12,136 nucleotides of DNA from Stramenopiles sp. TOSAG23-3 (Eukaryota; Sar), in contig LT642707.1 in NCBI GenBank assembly GCA_900128585.1, forward strand, positions 1-12,136. The letters run 5' to 3'. The position numbers were made by a program, and so were the translations under genes. The notes under the pieces were generated by a model that ran no database searches, was not told the DNA's origin, and worked only from the letters and a program-made list of their open reading frames with translations. Shown here in pieces: positions 7,063-12,136 of the stretch (position 1 is its first letter; the number at the start of each line of letters is the position of its first letter).

Positions 7063-7551
7063 ATGGAAGGAGACAGGTATACCACAGGAAGAAAGCAAAT
7101 ATTTTCTGTTCGTGATTCATTTCTTGCGGCTTCAAATGAAGAAAGGTATGCACTTTTTCCAACGAGATACCCACCTACGTTTTATATTACGGACCCGAAC
7201 GGTGACCGTGTGCGAAACCCGGAGTTCGCTGATATGGAATTTTTAACGCTGAAAAATGTATCGAGTGGTCACACAATAGGGCCCCTTCCAAGCCGTGCAG
7301 TGCAGTTATTAAAATGTTTGGATCATCGCATTTTTGGCTGCTGGAGATGTTTACTATATGACAACGGACGCAAGGAGATTGACCAGGATGTAATGGCCGA
7401 GTGGGAGAAGTTCCTTGAGCTCGATAAGCCGTTACAGGAAAAAATAAAAGCAACGTTCCCCAGTGCGAAGGAAGCTGCGCAAAAACTAAGGGCGAGATGG
7501 GCAACTGACGAAGTGTATTGGCCGTCAGCCGAGGACCTTTTGGGAATTTAG
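7063..7551 (+). CDS. Hypothetical protein, 162 aa
   Basis: I do not recognise the family. The first in-frame ATG is at 7063 with A at -3; the frame stays open upstream only to about 7006 and contains no other ATG, so this start is preferred unless an upstream exon exists. The frame closes with TAG at 7549-7551. The product is hydrophilic, with no signal peptide or membrane segment, and ends in an aromatic-acidic tail (DEVYWPSAEDLLGI). A central part (LLKCLDHRIFGCWRCLLYD) has three cysteines but no metal-binding spacing I can name. The second half, rich in Lys, Glu and Ala, is probably helical. Coding composition contrasts with the AT-rich flanks, and a poly(A) signal lies about 120 nt downstream, which supports a real gene. 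It lies in tandem with sulfite oxidase. Confidence 0.7.
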   Translation: MEGDRYTTGRKQIFSVRDSFLAASNEERYALFPTRYPPTFYITDPNGDRVRNPEFADMEFLTLKNVSSGHTIGPLPSRAVQLLKCLDHRIFGCWRCLLYDNGRKEIDQDVMAEWEKFLELDKPLQEKIKATFPSAKEAAQKLRARWATDEVYWPSAEDLLGI

Positions 7552-7564
7552 CCTCGAAGCGAGG
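7552..7564 (+). other. Small hairpin just after the stop codon
   Basis: CCTCG AAG CGAGG forms a perfect 5-bp stem with a 3-nt loop directly after the TAG of the orphan gene. In-frame readthrough would add only eight codons before another TAG, so a recoding role is unlikely. Confidence 0.4.
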
Positions 7565-7671
7565 ATCGAGCCTTTAGGTACCAAATAACATCAATGTAGT
7601 TAATACTGTTGCCGTGGATAGATTAGTGTGTATTGACGGCTGTTCTACGAGTACATTGTAATATAAATATA

Positions 7672-7677
7672 AATAAA
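7672..7677 (+). terminator. Poly(A) signal of the 162-aa gene
   Basis: AATAAA in the context ATAAATATAAATAAATC, about 120 nt past the TAG of the preceding gene. The position fits a 3' UTR of normal length. Confidence 0.5.
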
Positions 7678-7823
7678 TCTTACCATCTGGACGGATATAA
7701 TAAAAAGTTACTATTTTTTATAGTAATTTTCAAATAATTTGGATATGTTCTTGAAGAGAGAGTCTTATATTATATACTATATATGATATCATATGTTTTT
7801 TTATGAAGAAGTTGTTCAGTTCG

Positions 7824-7894
7824 CAGTTCGCAGTACATTAATTTTAATTGCTACCCTTGGTAATTAAAAATTAACAGCCAATTTTCTTGTTTTT
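7824..7894 (+). repeat. Dispersed repeat copy B
   Basis: The head CAGTTCGCAGTACATTAATT matches copy A at 2538, and the core at 7873-7894 (AACAGCCAATTTTCTTGTTT and two more T) matches copies C and D exactly. Between them TTAATTTTAATT (7838-7849) and TAATTAAAAATTAA (7861-7874) form a small hairpin absent from copy A. The CAGTTCG head is partly duplicated at 7817-7830. Confidence 0.75.
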
Positions 7895-7962
7895 AGATAA
7901 ATAGCAGCGCCAAATATTTTGTTTCTGTTAAATATGATTATATATAAGGGTACGACGAAGCT

Positions 7963-8002
7963 AAATTTAATTACTTAAATAACAGCCAATTTTCTTGTTT
8001 TT
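7963..8002 (+). repeat. Dispersed repeat copy C
   Basis: AAATTTAATTACTTAAAT leads into the same core. The 28 nt at 7975-8002 are the exact reverse complement of 2723-2750. It lies about 90 bp after copy B in the same orientation. Confidence 0.75.
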
Positions 8003-8016
8003 ATATAACATAACAC

Positions 8017-8038
8017 ATGTTTTAAGACTCTCATTTTA
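8017..8038 (+). repeat. Dispersed 22-nt repeat, copy 2
   Basis: Identical to 2370-2391 and in the same orientation. It forms the right edge of the repeat block, about 25 bp from the stop codon of the Mpv17-family gene, and so probably lies in that gene's 3' UTR. Confidence 0.75.
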
Positions 8039-8064
8039 TATTTTAAAAAAACGATGCATATTGT

Positions 8065-8652
8065 TCAACGCTTCTCTCTGTCCCCTCTTGTGTAGCTTAC
8101 GTAACTGGTCCATATTGCACTAACCGAGGCCACAAACGGAACTCTAAACCACATTGGGGAGAAAGCAAAATTAAACAACTGCGCAGGGACCCAGAGTGCC
8201 CAAATAGCTGGCAAATCTTCAGCGGCGTTCTGTTTGTACTTCGAAATGCCATTCCGCCAGTCACCCCCCGCTAAGTATTCTTGAACTGTGTAAAAGAGGG
8301 GGAAATAAATCAAGGGATTGTTTATCCCATTCTCAATCAAACACTGAACTCCAACAGCCTTCATGCCTGCAGTGTCTTTCAACTTTGCCCTCCACGCCTT
8401 TGCTACAAACGAAACAGCGTTTGGGCAAACACGTGGCATCATTTTTACGAAAAGGGCGTACTGCCACGCACCGTTAAACAAAAGCCCGAACGTAACAAAA
8501 ACACTAGTCCTGGTCCAATCTACCATTTCTTTTTCTTCCACAGTCATCTGTACCAATATGTCGCACAATCCATTCTTTGTACCCGCCAGCCCCACCCCAA
8601 AAATAAACGGGCGCCTCATAGGAAGCGTTCTTAACGCACTGAAAAACCCCAT
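8065..8652 (-). CDS. Mpv17/PMP22-family integral membrane protein
   Basis: The 195-residue frame has a clear ATG at 8652 and is uninterrupted. It has the usual length of the family (about 180-200) and its signatures: FGLLFNGAWQYALF near 55-68, ENGINNPLIYFPLFY at 107-121, and the C-terminal WALWVPAQLFNFAFSPMWFR (151-170) followed by WTSYVSY. Four hydrophobic segments can be placed at about 15-35, 50-70, 105-122 and 150-185. Members sit in the inner mitochondrial or peroxisomal membrane (Mpv17, Sym1, PXMP2) and are proposed to form channels. The N-terminus is short and carries Arg and hydrophobic residues, which suits a mitochondrial site, but the sequence does not decide between organelles or paralogues. 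It converges with the orphan gene and diverges from the secreted-protein gene. Confidence 0.88.
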   Translation of the reverse strand: MGFFSALRTLPMRRPFIFGVGLAGTKNGLCDILVQMTVEEKEMVDWTRTSVFVTFGLLFNGAWQYALFVKMMPRVCPNAVSFVAKAWRAKLKDTAGMKAVGVQCLIENGINNPLIYFPLFYTVQEYLAGGDWRNGISKYKQNAAEDLPAIWALWVPAQLFNFAFSPMWFRVPFVASVSAIWTSYVSYTRGDREKR

Positions 8653-8988
8653 CTATATCCTGATGGGTTTTCTTACTTACTACACTTTACAAACCTAAAT
8701 GACTCCCTGTACGCGCACTGGCTGGCCAGCGGAAGCGAAGCAAAACACGATGGGCTACTTCAAATGTTAAAGTACAATGAATCAATTGATCCCAAGGGGT
8801 GAAAATCAGATTGTATACAAGATATGGACGTTATACAATAAAACTAAAACTGACTTAGTTTCAAAAATTTACCACAAGCGATTATTTATCTCTTCTAGTA
8901 GTACTAAATAATAATATAATGTTGTGGTCTGAAATCCCGTTGGGGATGAGTCGAGAAGCGTAGTAAGTCCAGATCTAATTTTTTTACC

Positions 8989-9176
8989 GAAGAGGAGGAG
9001 TAGTAAGAAGTAATAATAAAAGAAAAAAAGAGAACAACAAAAAAAAAGAAGAATAATAATTATTAAAAAAAAAAAGAAGTAGTAAGAAGAACGAAAGAAG
9101 AAGAAGAAAGAAGAACGAAAGAAGAACGAAAGAAGAAGAACGAAAGAAAAAGAAAGAAGAAGAAGAAAAAGAGAAG
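8989..9176 (+). repeat. Polypurine (GAA-type) tract 1
   Basis: The plus strand is overwhelmingly A and G for about 190 nt, with GAAGAA runs and about four GAACGAAAGAA units between 9089 and 9148. Such polypurine/polypyrimidine DNA may form triplex (H-DNA) and is prone to length change. Confidence 0.8.
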
Positions 9177-9240
9177 TCCTCATTATTAATAAATATTAAT
9201 TCCTTAAAATATTAAAATAATAATAAAAAATTTTAAAAAA

Positions 9241-9326
9241 CGACGACGAGAGGCGAGAGGAGGAGAAAAGAAGAAAAGAAGAAAGAGTCGGAAAGAAAGA
9301 GTCGAAAGAAAGAAAGAAAAGAAGAA
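9241..9326 (+). repeat. Polypurine tract 2
   Basis: It starts with CGACGACGAGAGGCGAGAGG and continues as GAAA/AAGA repeats, including two GAAAGAGTCG-like units. About 65 nt of AT-rich sequence separates it from the first tract. Confidence 0.75.
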
Positions 9327-9520
9327 TTTGTTGTTTTATATTTTTTTATTAAAAAAAAATAAAAAAAAAAGGAGTCAGAGTCAGACCCATTTTTATTATC
9401 ATAGTAGTTATAATAATATAGAGAAGAAGAATATTATAATTTAAAGTATTAAATATTATACAGTCTCTACAGTTTATATAGGAGGGAAGTGTTACGTAGT
9501 GGGATTGGATATTATTGGAT

Positions 9521-9558
9521 GGAGGAAGGAGGAAGAAGGGGGGGGTGGGGTGGATGGG
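9521..9558 (+). promoter_or_regulatory. G-quadruplex-like G-rich run
   Basis: The plus strand has GGAGGAAGGAGGAAGAA followed by eight G, T, four G, TGGAT and three G. That allows four runs of three G with short loops within 9538-9558, the usual quadruplex pattern. It lies about 345 bp upstream of the ATG of the secreted protein, on its coding strand. A regulatory role is inference. Confidence 0.5.
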
Positions 9559-9902
9559 TTCAACATATTTATTATAGTTTTTCAAAGTATGTTCACATTG
9601 TGTCTATGTTGTTTCGTGTTTTGTTTTTTTATTATAGAAACAACAAAAAAACAAACAAACAAAAAAGAATAAAATCGCGCAGCAGCATGCACTTCCTTCC
9701 ATTACTCTCCGTACTTTACACCGCCATCCGGACAGTTATGTATATGCATAATGAACGAACAACTATTATACATGCACACCTTTAGGTTTGCCGATGAGTC
9801 TGAAGGTAGATCAGAAACATATTACTGAAATACAAAATGTGCGCTCGCGAATATTTAACATAACATAACGAAACAGAACAAACACCCAGCAACGCTCCCA
9901 AC

Positions 9903-10967
9903 ATGCCTTCTAGCACTGGTCTTCTCCTCCTGCTCCTCCCCATTGCCCTTGGATTGTGCCAAGCTGCATCATGGGACCGCGCACTTGCACGGACAACATT
10001 CAAAGTCGCCGATGAGTACAGTCGCAAAGCGGTTGCACAGAATGCGCAGAACTGTGTTGACTCCAGCAAGGTGGAATCTCACCCTGGAATGATGTGGAGT
10101 GGAGAGCCGACCTTTCGGGACGTCATGCCATCGCCGACAGAAAAATTGGAAGTAACTATGTGCTGTCAGCTTGCAGGAGGAGTTGTGCGCTCCGAAAAAT
10201 TTTCTATACTGAAGTATTCGAATCATTCCTCTCGTGCTGGACAGCCCGCCTACCTGTGTGCTGCTTATGGCAAGGATGCGAAACTTGTGAAAGGAAATAG
10301 TTCGATCACAGCGGGCCTGGCACCCGGGCTACCACCCGCGCCCCCCGGCCCACCGAAACCGAACTGCAATTTCCCTACTGCACAAGAATGCATTGCCGGT
10401 GGCGGTGCAGGCAAGTGTTTCTGGTATGGCAATGCGTGTTCGTACCAAACACCCCCGGAGCTGAACTGCATTCAGATTGAAAGCATGCCATATCACGAAG
10501 GGAACATCTGCATGTCGATGATCATATTTGATTCTGATCCATTTTCTTCAGGCCCATCCAAACTGCTGAAAGGGTCAGAGCCTGTCCTTGGCAAGTTCAA
10601 CTGGTCGTCTGGTCAGCTGAATCAGTACACCAAAGTGACGAAATCGCCGCCGCAGATTCTGGTTCCCGGTAGCGAATTGTACTGGTGGAGTATTTCCACC
10701 GGCCTCGTAGTGAATTCAAGCGGGAGCTTTATGCACCCGTTCGATGCGACCGTGACTTACGAGGAAATCGTCAATGGCAAACAAACCCATGCGACCGGGT
10801 TCACCTATGGTGTGTCTGGCAATGCCAACTTTGGCATCGACTTGAGTGGACCCGGCCATGCCGGGAAAATCACTGGGCAGACCGTCGGAGTTAACACAGC
10901 CTTTGTGACCGCGTTTAATATGGTCTTCTGGCCAAACGTGACTGACGCAACTGCGGCTTTAAAGTAA
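9903..10967 (+). CDS. Secreted cysteine-containing glycoprotein of unknown function, 354 aa
   Basis: The family is not recognised. A classical signal peptide covers residues 1-21 (nine consecutive Leu/Pro/Ile-type residues, cleavage probably after GLCQA). The mature part has ten cysteines, an even number that suits disulfides, and five N-glycosylation sequons (Asn107, 132, 233, 271, 345). Three parts can be seen: an N-terminal domain with a CC pair (25-120), a proline-rich linker (139-153, PGLPPAPPGPPKP), and a short PSI-like cysteine module (155-189, C-x7-C-x8-C-x6-C) leading to a beta-rich C-terminal domain (about 190-354) rich in Gly, Ser and Thr. No membrane anchor is seen at the end. An extracellular or cell-wall role is likely, but no enzymatic motif is evident. 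The ATG lies in a C-rich leader (CACCCAGCAACGCTCCCAAC). Confidence 0.85.
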   Translation: MPSSTGLLLLLLPIALGLCQAASWDRALARTTFKVADEYSRKAVAQNAQNCVDSSKVESHPGMMWSGEPTFRDVMPSPTEKLEVTMCCQLAGGVVRSEKFSILKYSNHSSRAGQPAYLCAAYGKDAKLVKGNSSITAGLAPGLPPAPPGPPKPNCNFPTAQECIAGGGAGKCFWYGNACSYQTPPELNCIQIESMPYHEGNICMSMIIFDSDPFSSGPSKLLKGSEPVLGKFNWSSGQLNQYTKVTKSPPQILVPGSELYWWSISTGLVVNSSGSFMHPFDATVTYEEIVNGKQTHATGFTYGVSGNANFGIDLSGPGHAGKITGQTVGVNTAFVTAFNMVFWPNVTDATAALK

Positions 10968-11031
10968 AACAGAATTGTCTTCTAGTGCTTGGGAGAGCTC
11001 TCGTCTTCTATCTATCATTGTCTTGAAGAAG

Positions 11032-11141
11032 AATGGGATATCTTTTTCTCTACTACTGGCAATGGTACTACGACAGAAATAAATTAAATGGGATATCTTT
11101 TTCTCTACTACTGGCAATGGTACTACGACAGAAATAAATTA
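11032..11141 (+). repeat. Perfect 55-bp tandem duplication in the 3' region
   Basis: The unit starting AATGGGATATCTTTTTCTCT occurs twice without any mismatch, at 11032-11086 and 11087-11141. It follows the stop codon of the secreted-protein gene by 64 nt and so probably lies in its 3' UTR. Each copy ends with AAATAAATTA and therefore carries its own AATAAA. Perfect identity points to a recent event. Confidence 0.95.
11078..11083 (+). terminator. Poly(A) signal of the secreted-protein gene, first copy
   Basis: AATAAA in GAAATAAATTAA at the end of the first 55-bp unit, about 110 nt past the stop codon. Confidence 0.5.
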
Positions 11142-11146
11142 ATAAA
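11133..11146 (+). terminator. Poly(A) signals of the secreted-protein gene, second copy
   Basis: The second unit repeats AATAAA at 11133-11138, and a further AATAAA follows at 11141-11146, giving three possible signals within 70 nt. Confidence 0.5.
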
Positions 11147-11381
11147 AAAACCTTCTTCTCTTTTCTTCTTCTTCTACCAAGTATCTGGGGATTTTATTAT
11201 ACCATATTCATCGGTCTAATTATATTTTTAGTATTTTTATTTTATATACACAGCAGCAGGACGGAGGAATAAGGAATGAGGAGTAGGCAGTACGACGAAA
11301 TGCATTTTTTCTTTTAAAAATAATACAAGAAAGGTGAGGGATGATATTATGGTGTGTCTATATTAATATTGCATATATAGT
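11147..11381. other. Short convergent spacer before hslV
   Basis: It contains a pyrimidine tract (CTTCTTCTCTTTTCTTCTTC), an AT-rich stretch and a purine-rich stretch. It lies between the 3' ends of the secreted-protein gene and hslV. I see no gene and no canonical AATAAA for hslV close to its stop codon. Confidence 0.5.
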
Positions 11382-12086
11382 TTATTCCTTCGATTGCTCA
11401 CCCAACGTTTCAACAACGAAGTTATCATTGGTGTATACACAAATTTCTGATGCAATCTGTAGCGCACGGGTCGCTATTGCCTCCGCATCCATGGTGGGGT
11501 GGTCCATTAATGCGCGCGCAGCTGCCAGTGCGTACGGCCCTCCAGAACCAATGGCAATCACCCCGTCCGTGCTGTCGAACACGTCGCCATTCCCAGTAAT
11601 TGTATACGAGTGCTCCGTGTCCGTCACAATCATAGTTGCTTGCAAGTGGCGCATGTACTTTTCCGTCCTCCAGTCCTTTGCAAGCTCTACGCACGCACGC
11701 GTCAGCTGCCCCGGGTATTGGTCAAGTTTCTTTTCCAGGCGGTCAAGGAGCGACATTGCGTCAGCCGTTCCTCCCGCAAAACCAACCAGGATCTCGTTTT
11801 TGTCCGACTGCACGCGGCGCACTTTCTTTGCATTTGGTTTTGCAATAGTAGGCCCCATCGACACCTGACCGTCGCCCACCACCGCAACTTTTCCATCTTT
11901 TCGCACCGAGCAAATTGTCGTTGCGCGAAATTTAGCATCCGAATCCGCCAAGTTCCAACCAAAGGTCGACATGGGGCGCGCCAAACGCACGGACCGCGCG
12001 TTCTTGCCCGTCAAAAACGCGGCTCTTCTCCCTCCAACACCAGACGCTAGCGAAAGTGCCCGAGTAGCCAATACGTTACCAAACAT
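11382..12086 (-). CDS. hslV: Mitochondrial HslV (ClpQ) peptidase subunit
   Basis: HslV is the threonine peptidase of the two-part HslVU protease, a bacterial-type relative of the proteasome kept in the mitochondria of several protist groups. The ATG at 12086 gives 234 residues. Residues 1-55 are rich in Arg, Ala and Ser with no acidic residues before Asp48 and look like a mitochondrial presequence plus propeptide. The mature protein would begin at Thr56 ([12 protein letters not shown]). By spacing, Asp72 and Lys88 take the places of catalytic Asp17 and Lys33, and SGG at 181-183 corresponds to the conserved active-site Ser loop. [22 protein letters not shown] and ITGNGDVF are close to the E. 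coli protein. The partner ATPase HslU is not in this window. No intron is needed within the CDS; a leader intron ending in TTTGACAG just before the ATG is possible but unproven. Confidence 0.95.
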   Translation of the reverse strand: MFGNVLATRALSLASGVGGRRAAFLTGKNARSVRLARPMSTFGWNLADSDAKFRATTICSVRKDGKVAVVGDGQVSMGPTIAKPNAKKVRRVQSDKNEILVGFAGGTADAMSLLDRLEKKLDQYPGQLTRACVELAKDWRTEKYMRHLQATMIVTDTEHSYTITGNGDVFDSTDGVIAIGSGGPYALAAARALMDHPTMDAEAIATRALQIASEICVYTNDNFVVETLGEQSKE

Positions 12087-12136
12087 ACTGTCAAAATTAA
12101 ACGATAAAAGATAATGCAAAACAACAATTTCAGCAG

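Larger units (their letters stand above)
7758..8032. mobile_element. Possible MITE-like element bounded by 10-bp inverted repeats
   Basis: GAGAGTCTTA at 7758-7767 and TAAGACTCTC at 8023-8032 are perfect inverted repeats bounding 255 bp of non-coding DNA that contains repeat copies B and C. The right end is also present in the other convergent spacer (2370-2391). Size, AT content, lack of ORF and inverted ends fit a miniature inverted-repeat element. I could not identify a target-site duplication, and 10 bp is short, so the boundaries are tentative. Confidence 0.35.
7565..8064. other. AT-rich convergent spacer with repeats
   Basis: This is the 3'-to-3' spacer between the orphan gene and the Mpv17-family gene. 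It contains the orphan gene's poly(A) signal and, from 7758 to 8038, several copies of the repeat family also seen in the 2159-2798 spacer. No ORF is credible. Confidence 0.8.
8653..9902. other. Long divergent spacer with low-complexity purine tracts
   Basis: This 1.25-kb region separates the divergent Mpv17-family and secreted-protein genes and must hold both promoters. The part next to each gene is of balanced composition. The middle (about 8985-9560) is purine-rich microsatellite-like sequence followed by a G-rich run. Open frames here read as low-complexity Phe/Ser/Leu or Lys/Arg strings and are not genes. At 9689-9785 a short ATG frame of about 32 codons lies in a less AT-rich stretch and could be an upstream ORF of the secreted protein. 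Confidence 0.65.

Noticed and set aside
8869-9183. Minus-strand frame rich in Phe, Ser and Leu, resembling a membrane protein
   Set aside because: It is the translation of the complement of a polypurine tract; low-complexity DNA gives such strings without coding.
9782-10069. Minus-strand 95-codon frame over the start of the secreted-protein gene
   Set aside because: It overlaps the signal peptide region of a well-supported gene and shows no domain.

Overview
The window comes from the nuclear genome of a microbial eukaryote. One gene is clearly split by four short GT-AG introns. Genes stand singly, on both strands, with AATAAA-type poly(A) signals. Three products look mitochondrial, and two others carry eukaryotic extracellular modules or a secretion signal. 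Coding stretches are of balanced base composition, while the spacers are very AT-rich. A mitochondrial HslV peptidase, an animal-type sulfite oxidase and a Calx-beta/laminin-IV protein together suit a protist such as a stramenopile, but the sequence does not fix the lineage.

Layout, left to right. (1) 2-2158 (+): 3' part of a large extracellular-type protein with Calx-beta, LamG-like and laminin IV modules. (2) 2159-2798: AT-rich convergent spacer holding copies of a dispersed repeat. (3) 2799-4423 (-): five-exon gene for a protein of about 15 MORN repeats. (4) 4424-5113: divergent promoter, then a probable 5' leader with a leader intron and an upstream ORF. (5) 5114-6721 (+): sulfite oxidase (cytochrome b5 plus molybdopterin domain). 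(6) 7063-7551 (+): small orphan protein. (7) 7552-8064: second convergent spacer with the same repeat family as region 2. (8) 8065-8652 (-): Mpv17/PMP22-family membrane protein. (9) 8653-9902: divergent spacer with long polypurine tracts and a G-quadruplex-like run. (10) 9903-10967 (+): secreted cysteine-containing orphan glycoprotein. (11) 10968-11381: 3' region with a perfect 55-bp tandem duplication carrying poly(A) signals. (12) 11382-12086 (-): mitochondrial HslV.

The genes do not form an operon or an obvious pathway. Sulfite oxidase, the Mpv17-like protein and HslV are expected in mitochondria; the two outer-surface or secreted proteins and the MORN protein are unrelated neighbours. The most interesting non-genic signals are the repeat family confined to two convergent (3'-to-3') spacers, the introns placed in register with the MORN repeat, the duplicated poly(A) segment, and the polypurine/G-rich DNA between two divergent genes. 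I found no CRISPR array, rRNA, tRNA or complete autonomous mobile element.
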